The position numbers and the translations under genes were made by a program. The notes beneath the pieces are model-generated. The model was not told where the DNA came from and searched no databases. It saw nothing but the letters and a program-made list of their open reading frames with translations. Positions 26,299-36,223 of a stretch of DNA of 64,000 nucleotides are shown one piece after another (positions within the stretch are counted from its first letter, which is position 1; every line of letters begins with the position of its first letter). The DNA is from Pseudomonas sp. SL4(2022) (GTDB lineage Bacteria; Pseudomonadota; Gammaproteobacteria; Pseudomonadales; Pseudomonadaceae). Where the stretch lies: contig NZ_CP113060.1 of the NCBI RefSeq assembly GCF_026625725.1, positions 310,001 through 374,000 of the forward strand. The letters are read 5' to 3'.

Positions 26299-26622
26299 AT
26301 GACCTTCGTCGTTACCGACAATTGCGTCAAATGCAAATACACCGACTGCGTAGAAGTCTGCCCGGTGGACTGCTTCTACGAAGGCCCGAACTTCCTGGTG
26401 ATTCACCCGGACGAGTGCATCGACTGTGCACTCTGCGAGCCTGAGTGCCCTGCACAAGCCATCTTCTCCGAAGATGAAGTGCCGGAAGATCAGCAGGAAT
26501 ACATCGAACTGAACGCCGATCTGGCTGAAGTCTGGCCAAATATCACCGAGAAAAAAGAGTCCCTACCGGACGCTGAAGAGTGGGATGGCGTAAAAGACAA
26601 GCTTCAGTACCTAGAGCGCTAG
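26299..26622 (+). CDS. fdxA: Seven-iron ferredoxin FdxA
   Basis: FdxA is a small electron carrier with one [3Fe-4S] and one [4Fe-4S] cluster. The 107-residue protein carries [18 protein letters not shown] (residues about 9-26) and [12 protein letters not shown] (about 40-51), the arrangement of Azotobacter-type 7Fe ferredoxins, followed by the typical C-terminal extension ending QYLER. The ATG at 26299 has a GGAG-like ribosome binding site. Together with fpr at 10407 it could form an NADPH-linked electron pair. A strong terminator follows. Confidence 0.95.
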   Translation: MTFVVTDNCVKCKYTDCVEVCPVDCFYEGPNFLVIHPDECIDCALCEPECPAQAIFSEDEVPEDQQEYIELNADLAEVWPNITEKKESLPDAEEWDGVKDKLQYLER

Positions 26623-26644
26623 TACTTAGCGTCACTGACTGCAC

Positions 26645-26672
26645 AAAAACCCGCCTTGCCGCGGGTTTTTCC
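26645..26672 (+). terminator. Terminator of fdxA
   Basis: The 10-bp stem AAAAACCCGC (26645-26654) / GCGGGTTTTT (26661-26670) with a 6-base loop is a classical intrinsic terminator 22 bases after the fdxA stop. It separates fdxA from the convergent rsmZ transcript. Confidence 0.88.
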
Positions 26673-26748
26673 TTTTCTGCGGAGCCAGAACTCCCCGGTG
26701 CTAGGCCTACAGAGCCATAAGCAAACATCAGTCACATAAAACGCAGAC

Positions 26749-26881
26749 AAAAAAAGGGGCGACTCACGTCGCCCACTCTTTTGTCCCTAGTCCCTGTATT
26801 TCCCAGCTCATCATCCTGATGAATCACGTCCTACGATGTCCTGATTGTCATCCTGACAACCTGTGCTTGTCCCTGAGCACA
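26749..26881 (-). ncRNA. rsmZ: Regulatory small RNA RsmZ (Gac/Rsm pathway)
   Basis: Between fdxA and rpoS, where Pseudomonas carry rsmZ, the minus strand encodes an RNA of about 133 nt with eight GGA motifs, most as AGGA or AGGG. Their minus-strand GGA ends map to 26872, 26853, 26841, 26831, 26816, 26803, 26793 and 26786. Such motifs in hairpin loops titrate the translational repressor RsmA/CsrA. It ends in a perfect terminator (GGGCGAC 26757-26763 paired with GTCGCCC 26768-26774, then seven T). A -10/-35 pair and a perfect GacA box lie upstream. The 5' end at 26881 is estimated from the -10. Confidence 0.88.
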
Positions 26882-26887
26882 GATGCA

Positions 26888-26915
26888 ATATTAGCGATTC
26901 CCACCCTCTGAACAA
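26888..26915 (-). promoter_or_regulatory. Predicted rsmZ core promoter
   Basis: On the minus strand TTGTTC (plus 26910-26915) and TAATAT (plus 26888-26893) are 16 bases apart and would start transcription near 26881. The DNA just upstream (about 26945-27000) is notably A+T-rich, the kind of sequence bound by MvaT/H-NS-type silencers, which are known to repress rsmZ in P. aeruginosa; that link here is inference. Confidence 0.6.
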
Positions 26916-27043
26916 GCGATGAAAACTCCAGTCGAGTGCCATCAAACTCTCACAAGAATATTTAAATCTTGTTTAAAAACAATGGTTTAAAACAAATCAG
27001 GGCGATTATCCGGTCACTCTACGCACCAACGGCTTACGCACCT

Positions 27044-27061
27044 TGTAAGCAATGACTTACA
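27044..27061. promoter_or_regulatory. GacA binding site (upstream activating sequence) for rsmZ
   Basis: TGTAAGCAATGACTTACA is a perfect 18-base match to the GacA consensus TGTAAG-N6-CTTACA. It lies about 165-180 bases upstream of the predicted rsmZ start, the usual distance. It implies activation by the GacS/GacA two-component system. Confidence 0.9.
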
Positions 27062-27147
27062 TAAACGCTCATAAAACCCGCCGGGAACACCTTTTGGCGC
27101 AATATGTGAAACTCACCAGAGTGGCTAGCATGGAACTCAAGCACAAA

Positions 27148-27167
27148 AACCCGGCCAAGGCCGGGTT
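27148..27167 (-). terminator. Terminator of rpoS
   Basis: The 9-bp stem AACCCGGCC / GGCCGGGTT with a two-base AA centre is followed on the minus strand by a T-tract (plus A-run 27145-27149). It lies 19 bases after the rpoS stop. Confidence 0.82.
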
Positions 27168-27186
27168 GAGTGTTAATAGATCAAGC

Positions 27187-28197
27187 TCACTGGAACAGTG
27201 AGTCGCTCGACAGGCCGTTCTTTTCCAGAATTTCCCGCAAACGCTTGAGGGCTTCAACCTGAATCTGCCGTACACGCTCACGGGTCAGACCGATTTCCTG
27301 GCCAACTTCTTCCAACGTGCAGCTTTCATGGCCGCGCAAGCCGAAGCGGCGAATCACCACTTCACGCTGCTTGTCAGTCAGTTCAGACAACCATTGATCG
27401 ATGCTCTGCGATAGATCGTCATCCTGCAACAACTCGCAGGGATCGGTCGGACGCTCATCGGTCAGGGTATCGAGCAGGGTTTTGTCTGAATCCTGGCCCA
27501 GTGAAACATCGACCGAGGAAACCCGCTCATTCAAGCCGAGCATGCGTTTGACTTCACCCACCGGTTTTTCCAGCAGGTTGGCAATTTCCTCTGCAGAAGG
27601 CTCATGATCGAGCTTCTGGGTCAATTCGCGAGCAGCACGCAGGTATACGTTTAGCTCCTTTACCACATGTATGGGTAAACGAATTGTGCGGGTCTGATTC
27701 ATGATCGCCCGTTCGATGGTCTGGCGGATCCACCAGGTGGCATAAGTCGAAAAACGGAAACCGCGCTCAGGATCGAATTTCTCTACCGCGCGGATCAAAC
27801 CGAGGTTGCCTTCTTCAATCAGATCGAGCAGAGACAAGCCTCGATTGACGTAACGACGCGCAATCTTCACCACCAAGCGCAGGTTGCTTTCAATCATGCG
27901 CTTGCGGCCAGCAGGGTCGCCTTTCTGTGCCAGGCGCGCGAAGAACACTTCTTCTTCAGGGGTCAGGAGAGGGGAAAAGCCGATTTCGTTGAGGTACAGC
28001 TGAGTGGCGTCGAGCGCGCGGGTGTAATCGATATACTTATGCTGCTTACTGCTGGTCGCGGATGCTTTTGTTTTGTTGCGGGGAAGTGGCGGTTGCGCTT
28101 CTTCGTCTGAATCATCGTCAAGGACTATAGCGGGCTCCATCAGGAGCACTTCATCATCGACGTCAAACTCCGGCGCTTCTTTTTCATGGAGAGCCAT
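27187..28197 (-). CDS. rpoS: Stationary-phase sigma factor RpoS (sigma-38)
   Basis: RpoS directs RNA polymerase to general stress and stationary-phase promoters. The 336-residue protein has region 1.2 ([17 protein letters not shown]), region 2 with the core-binding and -10 helices ([15 protein letters not shown] through [17 protein letters not shown]), region 3, and region 4.2 with helix-turn-helix [20 protein letters not shown]. The acidic N-terminus ([11 protein letters not shown]) is typical of Pseudomonas RpoS. In the genus it is transcribed from a promoter within the upstream nlpD, which is frameshifted here. Confidence 0.97.
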   Translation of the reverse strand: MALHEKEAPEFDVDDEVLLMEPAIVLDDDSDEEAQPPLPRNKTKASATSSKQHKYIDYTRALDATQLYLNEIGFSPLLTPEEEVFFARLAQKGDPAGRKRMIESNLRLVVKIARRYVNRGLSLLDLIEEGNLGLIRAVEKFDPERGFRFSTYATWWIRQTIERAIMNQTRTIRLPIHVVKELNVYLRAARELTQKLDHEPSAEEIANLLEKPVGEVKRMLGLNERVSSVDVSLGQDSDKTLLDTLTDERPTDPCELLQDDDLSQSIDQWLSELTDKQREVVIRRFGLRGHESCTLEEVGQEIGLTRERVRQIQVEALKRLREILEKNGLSSDSLFQ

Positions 28198-28302
28198 TTT
28201 TGTTATTCCTTGCTGAGTTCGACAGCAAGCTTCAGCGCGACCAAGTCCCTGGTTACACCAAAGCCTGTCCCTCCCACGCGGTGGAGACAGGCTAGCGCTA
28301 GA

Positions 28303-29174
28303 TCAACGTCGCGGCAGGTATTGCAGCGGGTCGACAGGTTTACCTTGACGGCGTACTTCAAAATGAAGTTTTACCTGGTCAGTTCCTGTGGAACCCATTT
28401 CGGCAATTTTCTGCCCGGCTTTGACCTTCTGCCCCTCCTGCACCAACAGCCTGCGGTTGTGGCCGTAGGCGCTTACGTAGGTATCGCTATGTTTGATGAT
28501 TACCAACTCGCCGTAGCCCCGTAAACCACTCCCGGCGTAGACCACTGAACCATCAGACGCAGCTAAAACAGGCTGGCCCAATTCCCCGGCGATATCAATG
28601 CCTTTATTCAAACTGCCGTTTGAGGAAAAACGCCCAATAACCGGGCCATTGGTGGGCCATAACCAGCCGGAAGCAGAACGTTGGCTAGGCGGTAATGCCG
28701 TTACGCTCGGAGTCGTCTTGGCAGAAGCTGGCGGTGGGGTCGGTGCAGGTCGATTCTGAACTGGGGCGGTAGGACGATTACCGGATGGCGGCGCAACCAC
28801 CGACGGAGCGGTCACGACAACTGGAGGTTGGCTGGGTGGCTGAGCGCCATCGAAACGAATGACCTGTCCAACCCGTATCAAATAAGGGGGGTAATACCGT
28901 TGCGGGCAGCCAACGCTTTCCAGTCCCAACCAAAGCGGAATGCAATGGAATAAAGAGTATCTCCACGCTGTACTTTATATTGCCCACTGCTAACTGGCTG
29001 TCGTTGTGGCGCCTGACTGGCTCCACCGCCATGGCTGCGATCAACCACTTTTACCCCACCCGGTGGTGGGCTCGCGCAGGCGCTGAGCAGCGCACTGAGG
29101 ACAAGGCCACTCAACAGGCTACGGGCACCGCTGGCACGATTCGGCAATTGAATGGCTGTGAAACTCACCTGCAT
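28303..29174 (-). pseudogene. nlpD: Lipoprotein NlpD, LysM/M23 amidase activator, frameshifted
   Basis: NlpD is an outer-membrane lipoprotein that activates the septal amidase AmiC. The first frame (start 29174, or a GTG at 29168 with better-spaced GGGAG) carries a lipobox (LLSAC) and LysM YKVQRGDTLYSIAFRFGW, then hits TGA just after RNGITP. The second frame continues exactly with PYLIRVGQVIRFD, a Pro-rich linker and a degenerate M23 domain (LNKGIDIAG, VKLHFEVR) to 28303. Loss of one C from a C7 run, now C6 (plus-strand G-run 28886-28891), explains it. The M23 domain lacks the first metal His, as is normal for NlpD. A sequencing error in the homopolymer is possible. Confidence 0.88.
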
Positions 29175-29218
29175 CTCCCGAAACTGACTACATCTTGCTG
29201 GCATGCATTGTGCCGCAA

Positions 29219-30157
29219 TTATGGGTTATCACCAGCGCTTTGCAGGCTACGTCCTGCCAACCACTCCAGGCCCAGCACCAGGACAATACCGGCAACGGCC
29301 AGCACAATGGCTAACAGCACTTGTGGGTCCTGCCCGCTGACTTCGGCGAAACGCGCCGGCCAGAGGTTGTTTTGCAACACAGGCATCTGTGCACCATGGC
29401 TGTCAGTACGCCAACTCAGGGTTTCCTTCCAGGGCCAGATCTTGTTCAGCGAGCCGACCATCAGCCCGGTCAGAAACGCCAGAGTCAGGTCACGCCAGCG
29501 GGCCAGTAGCCAGCGCAGGAAACCGGCAAAACTGACAATACCCACCAGGCAACCGCTGGCGAAGATCAACAAAACGGTGATATCCAGGCCCTTCACCGCG
29601 CCCAGCACAAAGCTGTACAAACCCATCAGCACCAGTAGAAAACTGCCAGAAATGCCCGGCAGAATCATCGCGCAGATGGCGATGGCGCCCGCCAGGAACA
29701 GGCTTAACGGGTCATGCCCCCACTGCAATGGCGCGGCTACGGTAATCCAGTAGGCGAACGCCGCACCCAGCAGCAGGCTGACCACCCGTGTCCAGTTCCA
29801 GCACTGGATTTCCCTGACCACCAAGTGTGTGGATACCAGAATCAGACCAAAAAAGAACGACCAGACCGGAATCGGCTGCTCGGCCAATAAATAGGTGATC
29901 AACCGCGCCAGGCTCAACACACTGGTCATGATGCCCAGCAGCAAAACCAGCAGAAAGGTTGCATTGGCGGCTTTCCAGGCCTCGACAATACGACCACGCA
30001 ACAACAGCCCCAGCGCTGCCGGCACGCTGGCAATCGAGCGCAGCAGTTCGTCATAGATACCGCTGACAAAGGCGATGGTGCCACCCGACACCCCCGGCAC
30101 GACGTCGGCAGCGCCCATGGCAATGCCTTTGGCATAAAGCAGGAAATACGTCTTCAT
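29219..30157 (-). CDS. DUF368 membrane protein, probable polyprenyl-phosphate translocase (PopT family)
   Basis: This 312-residue inner-membrane protein has about eight to ten hydrophobic helices. It shows the duplicated DUF368 motifs GAADVVPGVSGGTIAF (about residue 16) and AMILPGISGSFLLVLMG (about residue 153). DUF368 proteins (PopT) return undecaprenyl phosphate across the membrane for reuse in wall and O-antigen synthesis; this is family knowledge. The ATG at 30157 has GGATGA 7 bases upstream. It sits between pcm and nlpD, an arrangement absent from P. aeruginosa PAO1 as I recall it. Confidence 0.88.
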   Translation of the reverse strand: MKTYFLLYAKGIAMGAADVVPGVSGGTIAFVSGIYDELLRSIASVPAALGLLLRGRIVEAWKAANATFLLVLLLGIMTSVLSLARLITYLLAEQPIPVWSFFFGLILVSTHLVVREIQCWNWTRVVSLLLGAAFAYWITVAAPLQWGHDPLSLFLAGAIAICAMILPGISGSFLLVLMGLYSFVLGAVKGLDITVLLIFASGCLVGIVSFAGFLRWLLARWRDLTLAFLTGLMVGSLNKIWPWKETLSWRTDSHGAQMPVLQNNLWPARFAEVSGQDPQVLLAIVLAVAGIVLVLGLEWLAGRSLQSAGDNP

Positions 30158-30181
30158 TGGTTCATCCGTAAACAAGTGGCA

Positions 30182-30862
30182 TCAGGCCAGCGGCCCATTC
30201 AGCAGCGGCACAAAACGCACCGCATCCAGCACATGCCGGGAGAAACCGTCATCCTCGCGAACAATCAGCAGCAGCTCCTGCACATCTCCCGCACCAACCG
30301 GGATTACCAGGCGTCCGCCGGGTGCCAGTTGATCCAGCAGGGCCTGCGGCACATTCGCCGCCGCTGCCGTGACGATGATGCCGTTATACGGCCCCAGGGC
30401 ATTCCAGCCTTCCCACCCGTCACCCCAGCGAAACACCACATTGCGCAGATTGAGCTGAGCCAGACGTTCTTTGGCCTTGTCTTGCAGGCTCTGGATACGC
30501 TCGACGCTGAATACCCGCTCGACCAACTGCGCCAGAATCGCGGTTTGATAGCCGGAGCCGGTACCAATTTCCAGCACCTTGTCCAGCGGACCTGCCGCCA
30601 GCAGCAGCTCGCTCATGCGCGCGACCATATAGGGCTGCGAGATGGTCTGGTTGTTGCCGATTGGCAACGCAGTGTCTTCATAGGCACGATGGGCGAGCGC
30701 CTCATCGACAAACAGATGACGTGGCGTGCGGCGAATGGTTTCCAGCACATGGGCGTTGGATAACCCTTCCTCATACAGCCGCTGAATCAGCCGCTCGCGG
30801 GTACGCTGCGAGGTCATGCCAATACCGCGATGCTGCAGCTCGTCCTGTTCACGGCGGATCAC
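30182..30862 (-). CDS. pcm: Protein-L-isoaspartate O-methyltransferase
   Basis: Pcm methylates isoaspartyl residues in aged proteins so that they can be restored, a stationary-phase survival function. It has the SAM-binding motif [15 protein letters not shown] (about residue 94), the substrate segment [18 protein letters not shown] and the motif GRLVIPVG. I used the GTG at 30862 because GGAGGGG lies 5 bases upstream and it overlaps the surE stop by 4 bases (GTGA). The ATG at 30817 ([10 protein letters not shown]) would give 211 residues, the usual length, but lacks a ribosome binding site. Confidence 0.95.
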   Translation of the reverse strand: MIRREQDELQHRGIGMTSQRTRERLIQRLYEEGLSNAHVLETIRRTPRHLFVDEALAHRAYEDTALPIGNNQTISQPYMVARMSELLLAAGPLDKVLEIGTGSGYQTAILAQLVERVFSVERIQSLQDKAKERLAQLNLRNVVFRWGDGWEGWNALGPYNGIIVTAAAANVPQALLDQLAPGGRLVIPVGAGDVQELLLIVREDDGFSRHVLDAVRFVPLLNGPLA

Positions 30863-31608
30863 AGCAACCCCTCCAGCCAGGGCTGCAGGCTGTTGAAGCC
30901 ATCAGCAAAGGTACGGTCCAGCTGCAGCGGCGTGACCGAAACATAGCCCTGCATTACCGCATGGAAATCCGTGCCGGGACCGCCATCCTCAGCATCACCG
31001 GCGACCGAAATCCAGTAGCCTTCCTTGCCGCGCGGATTGACTACCTTGACCGGGGCGGCGGCGCGGGCGCGATGGCCCAAGCGCGTCAGCTGGATGCCAC
31101 GGATGTGCTCCAGCGGCAGGTTGGGGATGTTCACATTGAGCACGGTGCGTGGCGGCAGATCCAGCTGCTCATGCGCCTCGACCAGCTTGCGGGCGAAATA
31201 GGCGGCGGTTGGCAGGTTATCCGGCAGGCGTGACAGCAGGGAAAAGGCAAACGCCGGACGGGCCAGAAAACGCCCTTCCAAGGCCGCCGCCACGGTGCCG
31301 GAATACAGCACGTCATCACCCAGGTTGGCCCCCAGATTGATACCGGACACCACCAGATCCGCCACCTGCGGCAGCAGGCCATTGAGGCCCAAGTGCACGC
31401 AATCGGTGGGCGTACCGTTCAGGCTGATATAGCCGTTTGGCAGCGTGGTCGGGTGCAGGGGGCGGTCGAGGGTCAGCGAGCTGCTCGCACCGCTCTTGTC
31501 CTGATCGGGGGCAATCACCGTGCACTCGGCATAGTCGGCCAGCGCCGCATGCAGCGCAGCCAGGCCTGGCGCAGCAACGCCGTCATCGTTGGAAATCAGA
31601 ATACGCAT
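30859..31608 (-). CDS. surE: 5'/3'-nucleotidase SurE
   Basis: SurE is a metal-dependent nucleoside monophosphatase of stationary phase. The 249-residue protein starts [15 protein letters not shown], where Asp8 and Asp9 are metal ligands, and continues with [15 protein letters not shown], the adenine-pocket [15 protein letters not shown] and [23 protein letters not shown] with the conserved Asn and Ser. The ATG at 31608 lies inside the end of truD (13-base overlap), so the two are translationally coupled. It belongs to ispF-truD-surE-pcm. Confidence 0.96.
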   Translation of the reverse strand: MRILISNDDGVAAPGLAALHAALADYAECTVIAPDQDKSGASSSLTLDRPLHPTTLPNGYISLNGTPTDCVHLGLNGLLPQVADLVVSGINLGANLGDDVLYSGTVAAALEGRFLARPAFAFSLLSRLPDNLPTAAYFARKLVEAHEQLDLPPRTVLNVNIPNLPLEHIRGIQLTRLGHRARAAAPVKVVNPRGKEGYWISVAGDAEDGGPGTDFHAVMQGYVSVTPLQLDRTFADGFNSLQPWLEGLL

Positions 31609-32654
31609 GGGTTGTCCGTCTGCCCTGCCGGCAACAGATCGACGAGCTCGCGCACCAATACAGTGGCAAAGCATCCAGCCGGCAGGACGAATTCCAGTTG
31701 CAGAATGTCAGGCTCGGGATAATGCCACGACAGGCCGCCAATGGGGAGGCGCAGGATACGCCGTTCGTGCGTCATGTCTGCTTCTGCCAACCAGTCGACC
31801 AGAACGCTTTCGCGTCCAGCCAGATCCTGCTCCAGCGCCTGCGCCACGCCGCCGGCGCTAGAGACGCCTGCGCCCCACAACGGGCCCGTTGGATGCAGAT
31901 CGAGAATCGCCAGGCGCGGATCGCTGCACTCCGCCTCGCCAGCAGCAAAGAAGCTGCGGCTGTCGGTAAAGGCCAGCAAATCGCCCAGAAGCGCCTGATT
32001 CCAAGTGCCGGCAGCCACGCGCGCGGCCAGCACCTGGTTGAACAGGTAACTGCGCGCCGCCGAGAGCACACGCGAGCGCACATTGCGCTTCTCCGGCAGG
32101 CTCTTGTTCGCCGCAAAATGCCGGGCATGGGCGACATTGCCGCCCTCATGGCCGAAGCGCTGCAAGCCGTAATAGTTGGGAATGCCCTGGGCGGCGATTT
32201 GCGTCAGGCGTTGATCCAGCGCCGCGCGATCCGCGACCAGTTGGGTCAGGCGCAGGGTAAAGCCATTGGCCGCATGGGCGCCGCGCTGCAGCTTACGGGT
32301 ATGCCGCACCTGCTTGAGGACGCTCAGGCTGGCATCTTCGGCGGCACTCAGGTCGGGATCAAGCTTGCCCGGCAGGTGCAGGCTGAACCACTGACGGGTC
32401 AGGGCCTGACGGTCTTTGAGGCCGGCATAGCTGATCAGCTTCAGCGGCACGCCAGCGGCGCGGGCGATGCGCTTGGCGGCTTCCTCAGTGTTCAGTTCGC
32501 GTTTTTCCACCCACAGCCAGAGGTGTTCACCCTCGCCAGCCAGGGGAATATCCAGCACTTCATCGACCTGAAAGTCTTCCGCCACGGCCTTGAGCACCGC
32601 CGTACCGCAGGGCTCGCCATGGGCACGCGGGCCCAGCAGCTCGAGGTCGTTCAT
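31596..32654 (-). CDS. truD: tRNA pseudouridine(13) synthase TruD
   Basis: TruD converts U13 of tRNA-Glu to pseudouridine. The 352-residue protein carries the catalytic Asp in [10 protein letters not shown] (about residue 80), the signature [14 protein letters not shown] (about 161) and the inserted TRUD domain that distinguishes it from other synthases. It overlaps the ispF stop by 4 bases (ATGA) and the surE start by 13 bases. Confidence 0.96.
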   Translation of the reverse strand: MNDLELLGPRAHGEPCGTAVLKAVAEDFQVDEVLDIPLAGEGEHLWLWVEKRELNTEEAAKRIARAAGVPLKLISYAGLKDRQALTRQWFSLHLPGKLDPDLSAAEDASLSVLKQVRHTRKLQRGAHAANGFTLRLTQLVADRAALDQRLTQIAAQGIPNYYGLQRFGHEGGNVAHARHFAANKSLPEKRNVRSRVLSAARSYLFNQVLAARVAAGTWNQALLGDLLAFTDSRSFFAAGEAECSDPRLAILDLHPTGPLWGAGVSSAGGVAQALEQDLAGRESVLVDWLAEADMTHERRILRLPIGGLSWHYPEPDILQLEFVLPAGCFATVLVRELVDLLPAGQTDNPCVF

Positions 32655-33124
32655 CGGGCGACCAACAGCGCGACGGCATGCACAGCGATGCCTTCTTCGC
32701 GGCCGGTAAAGCCAAGCTTCTCGGTTGTTGTGGCCTTAACGTTGACCTGATCCAGGCTCACCTGCAGGTCCTCGGCAATCCGCGCACGCATGCTCTCGAT
32801 ATGCGGCGCCATCTTTGGTGCCTGGGCGACGATGGTGGCGTCGACATTACCGACGTGCCAGCCCTTGGCATGTACCAGACCGAGCACATGGCGCAGCAGC
32901 ACGCGACTGTCCGCGCCCTTAAAAGTCGGGTCGGTGTCGGGAAAGTGTTTGCCGATATCACCCAGCGCCGCCGCACCGAGCAGGGCATCGCTCAGGGCAT
33001 GCAGCAGCACGTCGCCATCGGAATGGGCCAGCAGGCCGAATTTATGGGGAATCTGCACGCCGCCCAGGGTGATGAAGTCGCCCTCACCGAAGCGGTGCAC
33101 ATCGTAGCCGTGGCCAATACGCAT
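32651..33124 (-). CDS. ispF: 2-C-methyl-D-erythritol 2,4-cyclodiphosphate synthase IspF
   Basis: IspF makes the cyclic diphosphate of the non-mevalonate isoprenoid pathway; it is a zinc homotrimer. The 157-residue protein has metal ligands Asp8 and His10 in GYDVHRFG, His42 in [17 protein letters not shown], and [15 protein letters not shown] at the C-terminus. The ATG at 33124 begins directly after the T-tract of a terminator hairpin; the only ribosome-binding-like sequence (AGGG) is within that hairpin. Dxr, IspD and IspF are all encoded in this window. Confidence 0.95.
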   Translation of the reverse strand: MRIGHGYDVHRFGEGDFITLGGVQIPHKFGLLAHSDGDVLLHALSDALLGAAALGDIGKHFPDTDPTFKGADSRVLLRHVLGLVHAKGWHVGNVDATIVAQAPKMAPHIESMRARIAEDLQVSLDQVNVKATTTEKLGFTGREEGIAVHAVALLVAR

Positions 33125-33155
33125 AAAAAACAACGCCCTGAAAAAGTCAGGGCGT
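33125..33155 (-). terminator. Terminator of fghA abutting the ispF start codon
   Basis: The 9-bp stem ACGCCCTGA (plus 33133-33141) / TCAGGGCGT (33147-33155) with a 5-base loop is followed on the minus strand by TG and six T, and then directly by the ATG of ispF. A TAGAAT -10-like element lies just upstream (about 33159-33164). The hairpin could thus terminate fghA and also be the 5' leader structure of an ispF transcript. Confidence 0.75.
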
Positions 33156-33213
33156 GATTCTAACCGAAAGCCAGAGGATCAACCCGGCTAGCGGGCTTTC
33201 GATCAGCACCGGT

Positions 33214-34059
33214 TCAGCTCAATAGCGCCTTGGCATGATGACGCAGGTGATCATCGATAAAGCTGGCGATAAAGTAGTAGCTGTGGTCGTAGCCCGGCTG
33301 CAGGCGCAGGGTCAGCGGATGGCCGGCAGCCTGTGCCGCTGCCTTGAGAGCATCCGGTTTGAGCTGATTTTCCAGGAAATCATCACGATCACCCTGATCG
33401 ATCAGCATCGGCAGCTTTTCCGTGGCATCGCTGAGCAAGGCGCAGGCGTCCCATTCGCGCCAACGCGAGCGCTCATCACCCAGGTAACGCGAAAATGCCT
33501 TCTCACCCCAGGGGCAGTTGCTCGGGTTGCTGATCGGCGCAAAGGCCGACAGCGACTGATAGCGCCCCGGATTACGCAGCGCACAGACCAGCGCACCGTG
33601 CCCACCCATGGAGTGGCCGCTGATACCGCGCTTGTCGGATACCGGGAAATTCGCCTCGATCAGCGCCGGCAGTTCCTGCACCACATAGTCATACATGCGG
33701 TAATGCCGCGCCCAGGGCTCTTGGGTGGCGTTCAGATAAAAGCCTGCGCCCAGGCCAAAGTCCCAGGCTTTGTCCGGATCATCCGGCACATCAGCGCCGC
33801 GCGGGCTGGTATCCGGCGCAACAATGATCATCCCCAGCTCGGCCGCCAGCTTGTGTGCGCCAGCCTTCTGCATAAAGTTTTCGTCGGTGCAGGTCAGGCC
33901 GCTCAGCCAATACAGCACCGGCAGTTTGCCGCCCTGCTCGGCCTGCGGTGGCAGGTACACAGCAAACACCATGTCGCAGCCCAGCACCGCCGAACGATGG
34001 CGATAGCGCTTGTGCCAACCGCCGGCGCTCTTCTGGCAGGAAATATTTTCCAAGGTCAT
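33214..34059 (-). CDS. fghA: S-formylglutathione hydrolase FghA
   Basis: FghA releases formate and glutathione from S-formylglutathione, the second step of glutathione-dependent formaldehyde detoxification. The 281-residue alpha/beta hydrolase (esterase D family) has the nucleophile Ser150 in GHSMGGHGA, an acidic residue in [10 protein letters not shown] (about 224) and His259 in PGYDHSYYF. The ATG at 34059 has GGAGG 5 bases upstream; upstream Met codons extend into the gap with adhC. It follows adhC by 40 bases, forming the adhC-fghA operon controlled by gfnR. Confidence 0.95.
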   Translation of the reverse strand: MTLENISCQKSAGGWHKRYRHRSAVLGCDMVFAVYLPPQAEQGGKLPVLYWLSGLTCTDENFMQKAGAHKLAAELGMIIVAPDTSPRGADVPDDPDKAWDFGLGAGFYLNATQEPWARHYRMYDYVVQELPALIEANFPVSDKRGISGHSMGGHGALVCALRNPGRYQSLSAFAPISNPSNCPWGEKAFSRYLGDERSRWREWDACALLSDATEKLPMLIDQGDRDDFLENQLKPDALKAAAQAAGHPLTLRLQPGYDHSYYFIASFIDDHLRHHAKALLS

Positions 34060-34099
34060 GGGGCCTCCAGTGGGCGGCCATGACAGCCGCCCCGCGTGA

Positions 34100-35230
<1,131 letters not shown>

Positions 35231-35335
35231 TCAACAGTGGCGCAGAGTGTAGATCAGTGATGCAGATAGATAATCCAACAAAAAACAAAACATTCTTGCT
35301 ATACAGGGATAATCAACTCACAACAGGACATCCGC

Positions 35336-36223
35336 ATGAACCGCTGGGAAGGCCTCGATGAATTTGTCGCGGTGGCCGAATGCGGCCAGTTCACCGCTGC
35401 CGCCGAACGCCTGAGTCTGTCGTCCTCCCAGGTCAGCCGGCAGATCGCGCGACTGGAAGAGCGCCTGCAAACCCGCCTGTTCTACCGCAGCACCCGCCGC
35501 GTGGCGCTCACCGAGGCCGGGCAGACGTTTTTACAGCACTGCCAGCGCCTGCAGGATGCCCACGAAGAAGCCCTGCGCGCCGTAGGCGATCTGGGCAGCG
35601 AGCCCAAAGGCCTGCTGCGTATGACCTGTGCGGTGGCCTATGGCGAGCGCTTTATCGTGCCGCTGGTCACCGATTTTATGGTGCAGCACCCACAACTGCG
35701 GGTGGACATCGAACTGAGCAACCGCACCCTTGACCTGCTGCACGAAGGCCTCGACCTGGCCATCCGCCTGGGTCGCCTGCAGGACTCGCGCCTGGTGGCC
35801 ACGCGCCTGGCACCGCGGCAGATGTACCTGTGCGCCGCCCCGGCGTACCTGCAACGCTACGGGCGCCCGCATTCGCTGTCGGAGCTGGCGCGACACAACT
35901 GCCTGATCGGCAGTTCGGACCTCTGGAGCTTTCAGGCCAGCGGCCGAGATTCCTGCCTGCGGGTGCAGGGCAATTGGCGCTGCAACAGCGGCCAGGCAGT
36001 ACTGGAAGCCGCATTACGCGGCCTTGGACTGTGTCAGCTACCGGATTATTACGTGCTGGAACATTTGCGCAGCGGCGCGCTGGTCTCGTTGCTTGATAAC
36101 CAGCAACCGCCGGACACTGCGGTATGGGCCCTCTATCCACAGCAACGCCACCTGTCACCCAAGGTGCGTCAGCTGGTGGAGTTTCTTAAACAGGGGTTGG
36201 CGCAACGCAGCGAGTATCGCTAG
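35336..36223 (+). CDS. gfnR: LysR-type regulator GfnR of formaldehyde detoxification
   Basis: GfnR activates adhC-fghA in P. aeruginosa in response to formaldehyde released by catabolism of choline-derived and related compounds. The 295-residue protein has the LysR helix-turn-helix at the N-terminus (FVAVAECGQFTAAAERLSLS to SQVSRQIARLEERL) and a substrate-binding domain of the DsdC/CrgA type (LRMTCAVAYGERFIVPLV). The name rests on its divergent position next to adhC. Its stop codon overlaps the ispD stop on the other strand through a shared CTAG. Confidence 0.9.
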   Translation: MNRWEGLDEFVAVAECGQFTAAAERLSLSSSQVSRQIARLEERLQTRLFYRSTRRVALTEAGQTFLQHCQRLQDAHEEALRAVGDLGSEPKGLLRMTCAVAYGERFIVPLVTDFMVQHPQLRVDIELSNRTLDLLHEGLDLAIRLGRLQDSRLVATRLAPRQMYLCAAPAYLQRYGRPHSLSELARHNCLIGSSDLWSFQASGRDSCLRVQGNWRCNSGQAVLEAALRGLGLCQLPDYYVLEHLRSGALVSLLDNQQPPDTAVWALYPQQRHLSPKVRQLVEFLKQGLAQRSEYR

